NCBI RefSeq assembly: GCF_022549495.1
Contig: NZ_JAKZGD010000003.1
Coordinates: 346,034-410,033 of the forward strand
Source of the DNA: Acinetobacter sp. ANC 4805
GTDB taxonomy: Bacteria; Pseudomonadota; Gammaproteobacteria; Pseudomonadales; Moraxellaceae
Length of the DNA: 64,000 nt
Direction: 5' to 3'
Shown here in pieces: positions 1 through 10,210 of this stretch; positions within the stretch are counted from its first letter, which is position 1, and the number at the start of each line of letters is the position of its first letter. Below the pieces are notes generated by a model, which did not search any database, had not been told where the DNA came from, and saw only the letters and a program-made list of their open reading frames with translations. Both the position numbers and the translations under genes were made by a program.

Positions 1-1644
1 AAAAAGGGTACGATCAACGATAGTACTACAGATGCCTTTGCTGATGGACAATCTACAGCAACGCCAACGCCTGATGTAATTACTAAAGCAACAACTCAAG
101 GTACGCCAGTTGTCTTTGGTGTTACTGGGGAACCAATCGTTATCCATAATACGGGTAATGTAACTGAAGCGTTTAATATTTCAGTTAATAAACTAGGTTT
201 ACCATCTGGTAGTATTGTTGAATTATTCAAAGCTGATGGTGTAACGCCATTAACTGATACAAATGGTGACGGTGTTGCGGATACTGGACCAGTTGCAAGT
301 GGTGCAACATATCAAGTTGTTACGAAGGTAACTTTACCTTCAGCTTATTCTACAGCAACAGCAATTAACACAATTTTAACTGCTACTCCAGTAACTAACC
401 CAACTGCAACGCCAGATACGATTACTTTAACGATTAGTGAAGTAACAGCATCAACAGTTGATTTACATAATGGTGATGCAACGGATAGCACGGGTGCGGT
501 TGCTGGCGCGTCTGGTGAAGATACAGGTCAATATATTGATACGAAGTCAACTAAGCCTGGTCAAGCTGCAAATTTCCCATTAACTGTTGAAAACAATGGT
601 GCGACAGGAGATAACTATAATTTATCTACATCAGTTGCATTGCCTACAGGTTGGACAGTTCAGTACTTCTTAGCGGATGTTGCTGGTAATCCAACAGGTG
701 CTCCAATCACCAATACCGGTAATATTCCAAGTGGTGGTAGCGTTAAACTTGTTGCAGTTGTAACACCTCCTGCAAATGCTCCTGCTGGTGATCAAGAAGT
801 TATCTTCCAAGTTGCATCTCCTGCAACTGGCTTAACAGATGTAATGTCTGATCGTGTCACTGTACAAACAAATCGTGTACTTAGCTTGCAAAATGACCGT
901 ACTGGTCAAGTTGCACCTGGCGGTACTGTTGTTTACAAGCACACTTTAACAAACAACGGTAATATTGTTGAAGGTGCTACAGCTGGTAGCTTGCCATTTA
1001 CACTTACAAATGACCAAACTGCAAATGGTTGGGTAACAAGTTTATTTGTTGATTTGAACAACGATGGTATTGCTGATGCAAATGAGTTAGTTAGCGGTCT
1101 CGATTTAGCTGCGGTAACTGGAAGTATTGCTCGAGGTGCTTCGGTTAACTTACTCATCAAAGTTCAAGCACCAACAAATGCAACTGCAGGAACACCAAGT
1201 GCAGTTGTATTAACAATTCAACCTACAGTTGCTGGTGGTCAAGCAGTTGCTAGTTTAGTGAACACCGACTTAACGACTGTTACTAATGGTCAAGTACGTT
1301 TAGTGAAAGAGCAATCTCTAGCAAACTGTGCTACTGGTGCTGCTACTGGTGCTTATAGTCAAAATACTATATCTGCTAAACCAGGCGAGTGTGTGAAGTA
1401 TAAGATTACTGCAACAAATGAAGGTAATGCAGATGTGACTAATGTTGTTATTAGTGATGCTACACCTGCCTATACAACATTGAAAGTAATCGCAAGCGCA
1501 TCTCCAGTTGCAACAAATGCAACATTAAGTACTTCAACTGCTGCATTAACTGATGGTTCTACGGGCACAGTTTCTGCGGAAAAAACACCTTTAGTACCAA
1601 GCACAAGTGCGGTATTAGAGTTTGTAATCCAAGTTAATAATTAA
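1..1644 (+). CDS. DUF11-type repeat surface protein, C-terminal part (5' end outside window)
   Basis: The frame is open from base 1 without a stop, so this is the last 547 residues of a larger protein whose start lies before the window. It is rich in Thr, Val, Ala, Asn and Gly, has almost no Cys, and consists of repeated beta-sandwich-like modules. Each module carries the phrase (E/N)NNG(N/A) typical of DUF11 'conserved repeat' domains, and there are short Asp-rich loops (DTNGDGVAD, DLNNDGIAD) that look like calcium-binding loops. The last module, from about residue 440, has the DUF11 pattern KYKITATNEGNADVTNVVI. No C-terminal anchor, sorting signal or barrel is visible. It probably is an exported surface or secreted structural or adhesin-like protein. 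It precedes the 2029-residue outer-membrane candidate at 1776 and may be its partner or cargo. The family is inferred from pattern, not from a search. Confidence 0.8.
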   Translation, partial: KKGTINDSTTDAFADGQSTATPTPDVITKATTQGTPVVFGVTGEPIVIHNTGNVTEAFNISVNKLGLPSGSIVELFKADGVTPLTDTNGDGVADTGPVASGATYQVVTKVTLPSAYSTATAINTILTATPVTNPTATPDTITLTISEVTASTVDLHNGDATDSTGAVAGASGEDTGQYIDTKSTKPGQAANFPLTVENNGATGDNYNLSTSVALPTGWTVQYFLADVAGNPTGAPITNTGNIPSGGSVKLVAVVTPPANAPAGDQEVIFQVASPATGLTDVMSDRVTVQTNRVLSLQNDRTGQVAPGGTVVYKHTLTNNGNIVEGATAGSLPFTLTNDQTANGWVTSLFVDLNNDGIADANELVSGLDLAAVTGSIARGASVNLLIKVQAPTNATAGTPSAVVLTIQPTVAGGQAVASLVNTDLTTVTNGQVRLVKEQSLANCATGAATGAYSQNTISAKPGECVKYKITATNEGNADVTNVVISDATPAYTTLKVIASASPVATNATLSTSTAALTDGSTGTVSAEKTPLVPSTSAVLEFVIQVNN

Positions 1645-1688
1645 TATTCATTCAATAATCTTTATTTATTGATAATGAATTGATTAAA

Positions 1689-1723
1689 TATGTGAGCATT
1701 TGCCTAGTGTAGGTGCTCACATA
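1689..1723 (+). terminator. Hairpin between the two DUF11 genes
   Basis: A 10-bp perfect stem (TATGTGAGCA / TGCTCACATA) encloses a second 4-bp stem (CCTA/TAGG). It lies 45 bases after the stop of the first gene and about 50 before the next start. There is no clean T-run directly behind it, so it may be a weak terminator, an attenuator or an mRNA-stabilising hairpin that sets different expression of the two genes. Confidence 0.5.
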
Positions 1724-1775
1724 CAATAATTTTAAAAAAATTTATTTAGACTATTTAGTTGAAAGGTAGAGCACT

Positions 1776-4700
1776 GTGCTACGACAGAAGCAAATTCGAG
1801 TATGTCAAAACATGACTTTCATGTTCTCAACGTTGACAATAGCTATATTGTCGGCGCAGTATGGTCATGCCGCGAATGTTCCTGAAGTTGGTAGTATCAT
1901 CCAAAATACTGCTTATGCCACTTTTATTGCTGCAAATGGTAAAGAGCAACAATCAGTTTCAAATACTGTTGAAGTAAGTGTTTCGGCATTATATGCGATT
2001 ACTTTGACAACACCTCCTGTACTTGATGTTGAGTCGAGTGTAAGAGTCATATGGGCAAATACATTATCGAATAATAGTAATGCACCAGTAAATGTTCAGC
2101 TAAAAGCTGAAACAATTAATGAATTAAGTAATATTAAAATCTATATCGATACCAACAAAGATGGTCAATTTGATACGAATGATCAGCAAGTAACGACATC
2201 TGTACCTTTACAAATTGGCCAGAGTGTTAATTTGTGGGTTGTTGCAACAACAAGTGCAAATTTAACTGAAGGACAACAATTTAATTTGCCAATCAAAGCA
2301 ACAGTTCTTGAAGATAATAGTGCTACTGCAACCACGATAGATAGTGCGATTAGTTATGGTGCTAAATTGGTTGCGACCAAGGATGTATTACAAAAAACAT
2401 TCGAACCTTCTGCGACAGCAAATTATGATCTAAATTACACATTAAATATTAGCAATCAAGGTAAGAAACCTGCGAGACCAATTGATGTCATCATTGATGG
2501 TCAATCACAGAAAATGGTTTTATTGGTTGATGATTTACCTGCAAATACAATTTTTAAATCTGCTTTAGCAAAGAATGCTCAAGCTAAGATTCTCTATAAG
2601 CTTTCAAATGATCGTTATACGACAATTGCGCCTAATGATGTAACTCAAATAAATCAATTAGTGGTTGGTTTTCCTCAGATTGAGGCAAATACGTCAGAAC
2701 AAGTTGATCTTGTTGTTAGTATGAACCGCAATATTGCAAAAACCACAGTAAAAAATACTTATAAAGTCTCGTATGCTGTTACTGATACTCAAAAAGATGT
2801 GTTATCAAACATTGCATCTACTTTAGTCAGTGGTTCTTCTGATATTACGAATAATACCAGTGATTTTAAAACTATTTTAGCAACGGGTAGTGTAAATAAA
2901 CCACTGAATATTGAAGCTAAAAATGCAAGTTGTAATGCCGATCGTTATATTTCAGATCGTGTTAAAATTCGAATTAAATCAACGAAAACAAAAGATTTAG
3001 AAGAAGTTATTGGTATTGAGACTGGGCCAAATACAGGTGTATTTCATTATACGTTACCAACAACGCTTTCAGACAAAGGTATTCCGTTTGATTCGGTATT
3101 ACAAACACTTAAGCGTGACAAAGTTGAAGTTAGTTTAACTGATTGTTTAGATGCACAAGGCCAATCTACGGAAACAATTGCGGATATTAATACAGATGTA
3201 TTAATAGATCCATATGGGATTGTATTTGATGCGAAAACAGGATTACCAGTTGCAGGAGCTACGGTTACTCTTTTAGACCAAAATGGTCAACCGATTGGCA
3301 ATGATATTGCATTTCAAATAGACGCCCAATCAGGAGATTTGATTTCCTTACCAGCAGCGCAAGTAACAAATAGCGCTGGTGAATTTATTTATCCACTTGT
3401 GAAAGCTGGTACATATAGCCTAGTAGTCGATACCAAAACGATTCCTGGTAATATGCGCTATACATTTATAAGCGATAAATCTGTATATCCGAGTTTTCCA
3501 GCAGATAAAGCAGTTGATTTAAGTTGGTCATATGCAGGTCAGTTTACTTTAAATAATGGTGATCCTGCGCTCAATATTGATATTCCGATTGACCCTGAAA
3601 CCCCAGCTATCAGTTCATCTTTATTTGTTAAAAAGGTTGCGTCCACTAAAACTGCTGAAATTGGTGAATTTGAAGAATATACGGTCACTGTTGCAAATCG
3701 TGGCACTGCAGACTCAACCAATGTTCTAATTACGGATACGCTACCGAGAGGCTTCGTTTATGTGCAAGGCTCAATGCGTGTTGATGGAACTAAAGTTGAA
3801 GATCCACAGGGTGGTAAAGGACCTTATTTAAAGCTTGGACTAGGCACACTTAATCCGAATAAAGAAGTTAAAGTTCAATATCGAGTTTATATTGGACCAA
3901 ATGCACTGAATGGCGATGGTATTAACCGTGTTCGTGCTAAAGATGCGAAGGGTACAGAGTCGAATGAGGCTGCTGCAAAAGTTGAAGTTACGCCAGGCGC
4001 AATGATCTCTGATGGTTTTATTGTGGGTAAAATCTTTACAGATTGTAATCGTAATGGTGTGCAAGATACTGGTGAGATTGGTGTTCCTGGGGTACGTATT
4101 TATCTAGAAGATGGTAGTTATGTTATTACCGATAGTGAAGGGAAATATGACTTCTATGGCATTAGTGCAAAAACCCATGTCTTAAAAGTAGATCGTACAA
4201 GTCTACCAATTGGTTCAGAATTAGTATTAATTAGTAATCGCCAAGCAGGTGATCCAAATAGTCGTTTTGTTGATTTAAAACGCGGTGAATTACATCGTGC
4301 TGATTTTGCAATTACGGAAGGTATAGGACAATGTTCACAATCTCTAATTGAACGTGTATTAGAGCGGAAAAAGCATATTGAACAAAATAATACTAATTTA
4401 GAACAAGTACTGCGTTCTGATTTAACAGTTGATCCAATTTTTTCTAAAGTCACAGATGTGCGTGGGCAGCCTGCGAGTGGTTGTATTTCAGTACTAGGTG
4501 TACAAGCGAACTGTAATCTTGATTTTTCTAAAGAGCAGATTAAAGAGCTTAAAGAAGTTCAATTTGAACCAGAAAAATCAGGTGCAAAACCTTCAGTTGC
4601 TTTACCAACCTCTTCAAATTTGGTTTTACCTGACGAAGCACAGGCTGAGTTAGTGAATGCAGCTAAAATGATTAATCTAGAAACTGCTTTAGAAACAGCC

Positions 4701-7700
4701 TCTAATAATCAATTAGAAATTTTGAATCTGAAAGATGGTCAGGTATTAGCGTATCCCCAAACCTCTGTTCAGATTAAAGGTGTTGCTGGTACTCAACTTG
4801 AGCTTTGGGTAAATGGAACACAAGTTCCTGAAAAGCGTATTGGTAAACGTGCTGTATTACCAAATATGCAAGTTTCAGGTTTAGACTTTATTGGTGTTGA
4901 CTTAAATGCAGGTCATAACACAATTGAAGTTCGCCAAGTTGATATGATGGGTAACACACGTGATATCAAACGTATTGATGTAATTGCACCAGATCAGTTG
5001 GATAAACTACAACTCGAGCCAAGTAAAACAATTCCACAAGCAAATGGTCGTGATCGTTTTAATGTTAATTTAAAAATTGTTGATCGACATGGTACGCTGG
5101 TCTCTAGCCGTACACCAATTACTTTAGATAGTTCAATTGGTAAAATTGATTTAGTGGATTTAGATCCAAAACAACCAGGTATTCAAGTATTTGTTGAGGG
5201 TGGGACATTAACGGTTCCAATTCAAGCACCAATTGAAGCTGGAGAAGGAACGCTATCGGTTGAAAGTGGTATTTTCCATTCGAGTACGCCGATTCGTTTC
5301 TTACCTGATTTACGACCAATTATTGCGGTTGGTATGGTTGAGGGTTCATTTAACTTCAAAAAGTTTGATCCTAAAGAACTGAGTGGAATTCATTCAAATG
5401 ATGGTTTTGAAGAAGAATTAAATGAAATTTCTGCTTCAAATGATGGCAAACGTAATGTAACAGGTCGAGCTGCATTATTTCTGAAAGGTAAAGTTAAAGG
5501 TGAATACCTCCTGACACTTGCTTATGATTCAGATAAAGACAAAAAACAACGATTATTCCGTGATATTCGTCCTGATGAGTATTATCCCGTTTATGGTGAT
5601 TCGGCAGCAAAAGGTTTTGATGCTCAATCAACTAGCAAATTATATGTCCGTGTTGATAAAGGACGTTCATATGCAATGTATGGCGACTATGTAACGCGTA
5701 CTGAAAATGATGAAGGTATCTCTTTAGGGCAATATAACCGTTCATTAACGGGTGTTCGCAGCACTGTAGAAATTGATAAATATAAAGTAACCGCATTTGC
5801 TGCACAAACCAATACGCAACAGGTTGTGAATGAACAACGTGCTATGGGGATTTCTGGCCCATATAGCTTAGGTGGCGTTAATGCACAAGATGTTCGAGAT
5901 AATAGTGAAAAAGTAGAAGTTATTACCCGTGATCGTAATAATCCAGGTTTAATTATTGCACAGACAACATTAACTCGTTTTACTGATTATGAAGTAGATA
6001 CTTTCAGCAACAGTATTTATCTGAAAGATCCAGTTTCAAGTGTTGATGCTGATTTAAACCCAGTATATTTACGCATTACAGTTGAATCTGATCAAGGTGG
6101 CGAAGAATACACAGTGGGTGGTGTATCTGGTTCTGTAAAAGTTACAGATCAAGTCAAAGTGGGTGCTTCTTATGTTAAGAGCAACAACCCACTGACTAAA
6201 GATCAGTTAGCAAGTGTGAATACAGTGGTTAAATTTGCCAATGACAAAGGTAAATTAGTTGCTGAATTTGCACGATCTGAGAATATTAATGATGGTCTGA
6301 GTTCATTAACACAAATTAATGTACAACCAGATCCAACTGGTAAATTATCAGGTGATGCTGCACGAGTTGAATTAAATTATTCGTACAAAGACTTGGAAAT
6401 GAGAGTTTATCATAACCAAGCAGATACGGGTTTCTATAATACAGCTGCACCAATTACAGCAGGTCGTAAAGAAAGCGGAATTAAAGGGCGTATTCAATTA
6501 AACAAAATTGGTTTGGCTAAATTAGAAGCAATTCGTACCGAAGATCAATTAAGTGGTGTTAACCAAGGCGTATCGGCAAGCATTGAGCGTGCAATAAATC
6601 GCATTTTGGCTGTAGAGCTCGGTTTGAAATATTATGATGAATCATCAAATCCAGCAACACTGAATACCACACAAGTGACCCCGTATCATGGTGTGACTGT
6701 TCGATCTAAATTAACAAGCCAACTTCCTTGGCAAGGTTCGAATGTATTTGCTGAATATGAACAAGATATTTCTGAAGCAGATCGTCGTATTTTTGCATTA
6801 GGTGCGAATTATCAAATTAATTCAAAACTTCGTGCTTATGGTCGCCATGAGTTGGTTTCGAGTATTAGTGGTCTTTATGATTTGAATAGCAATCAACGCC
6901 GAAATGTGACTGTATTTGGTCTTGATAGTAAGTACAACAATAATGGCACTGCATTCAGTGAATATCGTATTCGTGATGGCATAAGTGCAAGAGAGGCGGA
7001 AGCTGCAATTGGTTTGCGTAATCGTTGGGAGCTTGAAAAAGGTTTTTATGCCAATACGAGTTTCGAACAAACCAAATCTTTATCGGATAATAATAATCGA
7101 AGTTCTGATAGTACAGCCGCATCTTTAGGTTTGGAATATTTAAAGAATCCGAACTGGAAAGCGGTTGCTCGTATTGAGGCACGTTGGTCAGATCAATCTG
7201 ATACGATTCTAAATAATTTAGGCATTGCTTATAAATATTCAGATGATGTGACATTATTAGCAAAAAATGTCGTGAGTCTTACAGATAGCAAAAATCAGAA
7301 TAGTGGTGATCGTTTAGTAGATCGCTTCCAGTTGGGTCTTGCTTATCGCGATACTGAACACAATCGTTTCGATGCTTTGGCTAAAGTTGAATATCGTTAT
7401 GATGATAATAAAACAGATTTAAGTAACCCTTATCTTAAACATGTTTATATTTTCTCGAATCATTTAAATTATCACCCAACACGAGATCTTACGTTTTCTG
7501 GTCAATATGCTGTGAAAAATGTAGATGCTACGTTCTCTGGTTTAGAGTCTAGTGGTATGACCCATATGTTCAGCGCAAGAGCAATGTATGACATCAATGA
7601 ACGATGGGATGCGGGTGTTCATACTGGCGTATTATGGTCTGATATGAGTTCAGGACGTCGAGTTCTTGTTGGTGGTGAGGTTGGATATCTTGTTGCAGCA

Positions 7701-7865
7701 AACTTATGGTTGTCTGGTGGTTATAATTTCTCAGGCTATAAAGATGATGATTTAGCAGATAGTGATACTACAATTCAGGGTGCTTATGTTCGTTTTAGAT
7801 TCAAGTTTGATGAGAATCTATTCGCTAATAATAATGCTACAGTGAATGCTTCAAGAGAACCATAA
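1776..7865 (+). CDS. Large exported DUF11/SdrD_B-like protein with probable outer-membrane barrel
   Basis: A 2029-residue protein. The start is GTG at 1776, with GAAAGG about 9 bases upstream; ATG codons at residues 13 and 16 are alternatives. A signal peptide ends near GHA-A (residues 32-34). Module order by eye: N-terminal beta-rich DUF11-like repeats; a carboxypeptidase-regulatory/CNA-B-like module at about 477-560; a DUF11 module at about 613-700 (VTVANRGTADSTNVLITDTL); an SdrD_B-like module from about 745 (DCNRNGVQDTGEIGVPGVRI); further beta modules to about 1180; then about 800 residues of alternating amphipathic strands and Tyr/Arg-rich turns typical of an outer-membrane barrel, ending in YVRFRFKFDENLF. 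The gene for the OmpA-like protein starts 2 bases after its stop. I infer a surface-assembly or adhesin protein, possibly a translocator for the upstream repeat protein. The exact function is unknown. Confidence 0.8.
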   Translation: MLRQKQIRVCQNMTFMFSTLTIAILSAQYGHAANVPEVGSIIQNTAYATFIAANGKEQQSVSNTVEVSVSALYAITLTTPPVLDVESSVRVIWANTLSNNSNAPVNVQLKAETINELSNIKIYIDTNKDGQFDTNDQQVTTSVPLQIGQSVNLWVVATTSANLTEGQQFNLPIKATVLEDNSATATTIDSAISYGAKLVATKDVLQKTFEPSATANYDLNYTLNISNQGKKPARPIDVIIDGQSQKMVLLVDDLPANTIFKSALAKNAQAKILYKLSNDRYTTIAPNDVTQINQLVVGFPQIEANTSEQVDLVVSMNRNIAKTTVKNTYKVSYAVTDTQKDVLSNIASTLVSGSSDITNNTSDFKTILATGSVNKPLNIEAKNASCNADRYISDRVKIRIKSTKTKDLEEVIGIETGPNTGVFHYTLPTTLSDKGIPFDSVLQTLKRDKVEVSLTDCLDAQGQSTETIADINTDVLIDPYGIVFDAKTGLPVAGATVTLLDQNGQPIGNDIAFQIDAQSGDLISLPAAQVTNSAGEFIYPLVKAGTYSLVVDTKTIPGNMRYTFISDKSVYPSFPADKAVDLSWSYAGQFTLNNGDPALNIDIPIDPETPAISSSLFVKKVASTKTAEIGEFEEYTVTVANRGTADSTNVLITDTLPRGFVYVQGSMRVDGTKVEDPQGGKGPYLKLGLGTLNPNKEVKVQYRVYIGPNALNGDGINRVRAKDAKGTESNEAAAKVEVTPGAMISDGFIVGKIFTDCNRNGVQDTGEIGVPGVRIYLEDGSYVITDSEGKYDFYGISAKTHVLKVDRTSLPIGSELVLISNRQAGDPNSRFVDLKRGELHRADFAITEGIGQCSQSLIERVLERKKHIEQNNTNLEQVLRSDLTVDPIFSKVTDVRGQPASGCISVLGVQANCNLDFSKEQIKELKEVQFEPEKSGAKPSVALPTSSNLVLPDEAQAELVNAAKMINLETALETASNNQLEILNLKDGQVLAYPQTSVQIKGVAGTQLELWVNGTQVPEKRIGKRAVLPNMQVSGLDFIGVDLNAGHNTIEVRQVDMMGNTRDIKRIDVIAPDQLDKLQLEPSKTIPQANGRDRFNVNLKIVDRHGTLVSSRTPITLDSSIGKIDLVDLDPKQPGIQVFVEGGTLTVPIQAPIEAGEGTLSVESGIFHSSTPIRFLPDLRPIIAVGMVEGSFNFKKFDPKELSGIHSNDGFEEELNEISASNDGKRNVTGRAALFLKGKVKGEYLLTLAYDSDKDKKQRLFRDIRPDEYYPVYGDSAAKGFDAQSTSKLYVRVDKGRSYAMYGDYVTRTENDEGISLGQYNRSLTGVRSTVEIDKYKVTAFAAQTNTQQVVNEQRAMGISGPYSLGGVNAQDVRDNSEKVEVITRDRNNPGLIIAQTTLTRFTDYEVDTFSNSIYLKDPVSSVDADLNPVYLRITVESDQGGEEYTVGGVSGSVKVTDQVKVGASYVKSNNPLTKDQLASVNTVVKFANDKGKLVAEFARSENINDGLSSLTQINVQPDPTGKLSGDAARVELNYSYKDLEMRVYHNQADTGFYNTAAPITAGRKESGIKGRIQLNKIGLAKLEAIRTEDQLSGVNQGVSASIERAINRILAVELGLKYYDESSNPATLNTTQVTPYHGVTVRSKLTSQLPWQGSNVFAEYEQDISEADRRIFALGANYQINSKLRAYGRHELVSSISGLYDLNSNQRRNVTVFGLDSKYNNNGTAFSEYRIRDGISAREAEAAIGLRNRWELEKGFYANTSFEQTKSLSDNNNRSSDSTAASLGLEYLKNPNWKAVARIEARWSDQSDTILNNLGIAYKYSDDVTLLAKNVVSLTDSKNQNSGDRLVDRFQLGLAYRDTEHNRFDALAKVEYRYDDNKTDLSNPYLKHVYIFSNHLNYHPTRDLTFSGQYAVKNVDATFSGLESSGMTHMFSARAMYDINERWDAGVHTGVLWSDMSSGRRVLVGGEVGYLVAANLWLSGGYNFSGYKDDDLADSDTTIQGAYVRFRFKFDENLFANNNATVNASREP

Positions 7866-7867
7866 AT

Positions 7868-9049
7868 ATGAAATATCTTCAAAATGATGTATATAGAATG
7901 AGTTCTCCTTTTTATATTGGAGCATCTGCTTGTCTGCTTATGATGAGTAGTTTTACATTTGCTGAGCCTGTATCTGAGCAAGTTGTGGTTGGAGAACCAA
8001 CCCGTTTATTGGTTCAAGATGTAGATCAACAGAAGCCATTTAATCCAAAAGATCAACAGGTCGCAGCTTTACAAACGCGCCTTTTACCGTACCTAAAGCC
8101 ATCAGAAAATATTACATATTATCAAGCTGTAAAAGCTTCAGCATGGTTGAGTTATGCAGCACATGAGGGCAGTGAGAAAAGTTTGGGTTCTGCTCGAGTA
8201 GAAGCACTCGAACAAGCAAGAAAGCTTATTGAGGGTTTAGAACAAGGGCAAATTGAAAAATTGAGCCTAACGACGCCAATACTTTCTGAATCAAGTGTAA
8301 TGCGTAGAGATCTTTGGGCAAATGCGGAGTTATTGAAGCAACATGAGGGTTTCTCATGTGCTCAAGCTGAGATTGCTCAAGCTGAGGTCATGTTGGTTTG
8401 GGCTGCTGCTGAACACTGTGAACTTGGATGGCGACATTCGAGAGAGTTATTTTTATCTGCTCAAAGTCTTATAGATCAGGCGAATCAAAAAGCATTTGCT
8501 TGTAAGTCTAGAATAGTCCAAGAATTACCTAAAGTCACTTATCCATCTTTGCAAGAGTTGAATGGTGATGATAAAGGATGTCATGCTGTGAAGGGACAGT
8601 GGCCGATTTGGTCACCTCAACAAAAAGTTGTTCCTCAACCATTACCGATTATTCAATCCAATGTACCCAATGTCGTTCATTTTGCTTTGGATCAATCGAA
8701 TTTGTCTAAAGAATCAATTGACGTATTAAATCAAGTTGTGGCGTTCTTAAAAGAGAACCCAACTTATACATTGACTTTATATGGCTTTACTGATGCTCGT
8801 GCAAGTGAACAATATAATTTGAAACTTTCGATGAGACGAGCAAAGAGTGTACTTGCATATCTTCAGCAACAAGGCATTCATCTAGATCGAGTTGCAGTTG
8901 AAGCAAAAGGGAAAAAGCAAACCATTGATGATGAAAATCGGAAGTTTGGTCATGCTTTAAGCCGCAGAGTAGAATTGGTATATGTTGACACTGAAGGAAA
9001 AGAAGTCATGACCTTCAAGCAACGCCAAGATCTACAGATAGAAAAATAG
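7868..9049 (+). CDS. OmpA-family protein with C-terminal peptidoglycan-binding domain
   Basis: A 393-residue protein starting 2 bases after the preceding stop, so very probably translated from the same mRNA. Residues 1-32 form an N-terminal hydrophobic export signal (ending SFTFA-EP). The middle is helical and mostly uncharacterised, with several Cys residues. The C-terminal third, from about residue 275, is an OmpA/MotB domain: VVHFALDQSNLSKES, then YGFTDARASEQYNL, and the peptidoglycan-binding consensus NxxLSxxRAxxV is met exactly at residues 317-328. It should sit in the periplasm and fix the large surface protein to the cell wall, or act as the wall-contact part of a three-component surface system. 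This type of middle domain is not one I recognise. Confidence 0.85.
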   Translation: MKYLQNDVYRMSSPFYIGASACLLMMSSFTFAEPVSEQVVVGEPTRLLVQDVDQQKPFNPKDQQVAALQTRLLPYLKPSENITYYQAVKASAWLSYAAHEGSEKSLGSARVEALEQARKLIEGLEQGQIEKLSLTTPILSESSVMRRDLWANAELLKQHEGFSCAQAEIAQAEVMLVWAAAEHCELGWRHSRELFLSAQSLIDQANQKAFACKSRIVQELPKVTYPSLQELNGDDKGCHAVKGQWPIWSPQQKVVPQPLPIIQSNVPNVVHFALDQSNLSKESIDVLNQVVAFLKENPTYTLTLYGFTDARASEQYNLKLSMRRAKSVLAYLQQQGIHLDRVAVEAKGKKQTIDDENRKFGHALSRRVELVYVDTEGKEVMTFKQRQDLQIEK

Positions 9050-9079
9050 CGCTTAATCAAAAAAGGTGAAGCGATTTTA

Positions 9080-9103
9080 AAAAAGAGCCATAAGGCTCTT
9101 TTT
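9080..9103. terminator. Bidirectional rho-independent terminator
   Basis: A perfect 10-bp stem (AAAAAGAGCC / GGCTCTTTTT) with a 4-base loop lies between the convergent OmpA-like gene and the TetR gene. It has A- and T-runs suited to both directions. Confidence 0.9.
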
Positions 9104-9719
9104 AGCTTTCTGCTTTGGTTAATTCTGCTTCAATGTAGCTAATAATCATACTGCTTAACCCTTTCACCATTTCATCAAAACTGATTTGTGGGTTAGGCAA
9201 AATGAGATGTCGCGCTACATTAAAAATACTGCTATTAATGCTGATATATGCAGTTACGCTCAGATTATTTATTTTTAAATATCTTGGATGGCGCATCATA
9301 TATTTCATCAGTACTTCCATTAATGCCATTTCGATTTGTCCGATATAGCGTTCATATTTGAGTTCAGTCGCGTATCGGAGGCAGATCAGATAACGATCAT
9401 TGTCTCTCGTCAGCAAGTCACGAAAGGTATAGAAAATCATTTCAAATAAAGGCTCTAACTCCATTTCAACGATGATCGGTGTGAGTTCTTTAACCATATC
9501 AAGCACTTCTTTGACAAATGATTTTGCCATTGCATCGTAGATTTCTTCTTTGTTTTTAAAATATTCATATAAAGAGCCGACACTCACGCCTGCAATATCA
9601 GCAATATGGCGTGTCGTTGTCCCACTGGTACCATTGCTTGCAACAGCAATAAAACCCGCTTCAATAATGGTGTCTACGGTGACTTTTGATCGAGTCTGGC
9701 GTGGTTTACGAGTAGCCAT
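9102..9719 (-). CDS. TetR/AcrR-family transcriptional regulator
   Basis: A 205-residue protein. The N-terminal TetR DNA-binding domain covers about residues 9-56, with TRHIADIAGVSVGSLYEYFKNKEEIYDAM as the helix-turn-helix and the start of the ligand domain (quoted here as separate parts: TRHIADIAGVSVGSL and YEYFKNKEEIYDAM). The C-terminal ligand-binding part is all-helical and not assignable to a ligand. The gene is divergent from the ferritin-like/SDR/monooxygenase operon across a 491-bp intergenic region that contains three copies of AATCCGAACA. It is therefore the likely local regulator of that operon and perhaps of itself. The ligand is unknown; a fatty, terpenoid or ketone substrate of the operon is an inference only. 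Confidence 0.9.
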   Translation of the reverse strand: MATRKPRQTRSKVTVDTIIEAGFIAVASNGTSGTTTRHIADIAGVSVGSLYEYFKNKEEIYDAMAKSFVKEVLDMVKELTPIIVEMELEPLFEMIFYTFRDLLTRDNDRYLICLRYATELKYERYIGQIEMALMEVLMKYMMRHPRYLKINNLSVTAYISINSSIFNVARHLILPNPQISFDEMVKGLSSMIISYIEAELTKAES

Positions 9720-10210
9720 AAAGTATTATTATCTAAATCCGAACATAACGTCAGACTAGCATGCTGTTGTATGAAGTAAAAGGCTCATAGGTATAATCCG
9801 AACAAATAAGATTACATACTTTTAAATATCGGGTTGTTATCTGTAATAAAAATATTGATTGAAGCAAAGAGAGCATTCTTTTTACTAAAGTTCTAAATTT
9901 TATAAAATAATTTATATTATTGATATTTATGTAGTTAATAAGATATGTGGCGATTCTAACTATTGATGATTTTAAATAGAAAGAGACATTTATATACGTT
10001 GCTTTACCTCATGTAACAGAGTTGTTTTACCCGAATTGAATCCGAACATAAGATCGGTTTACATTGTTTCCAGTAGGACATCAGGTTCACTAAAATCTCC
10101 CGAATGTTTTTTCGTAACTCAAAAAATATGTAGTGATACGAAAAGAGATGAACTTGATTCAAAAAATGTAAAGGGCAAATGACGCTCAAGTGAAGTAGGT
10201 AGGTGTAGCC
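9720..10210. promoter_or_regulatory. Divergent TetR / oxidation-operon control region with AATCCGAACA direct repeats
   Basis: This 491-bp AT-rich stretch holds no convincing gene. Three same-direction copies of AATCCGAACA are visible at 9736-9745, 9795-9804 and 10039-10048. The first and third extend to AATCCGAACATAA, and the third is followed by GATCGG, giving CCGA...TCGG. They lie close to the TetR start (first two) and about 160 bases before the first operon gene (third). They are candidate operator half-sites for the TetR regulator. AGGTAGGTG lies just before the ATG at 10211. Confidence 0.45.

Noticed and set aside
10004..10189. 61-codon minus-strand frame in the TetR-operon control region
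   Set aside because: Covers the third AATCCGAACA repeat and has no coding-like composition or ribosome site.
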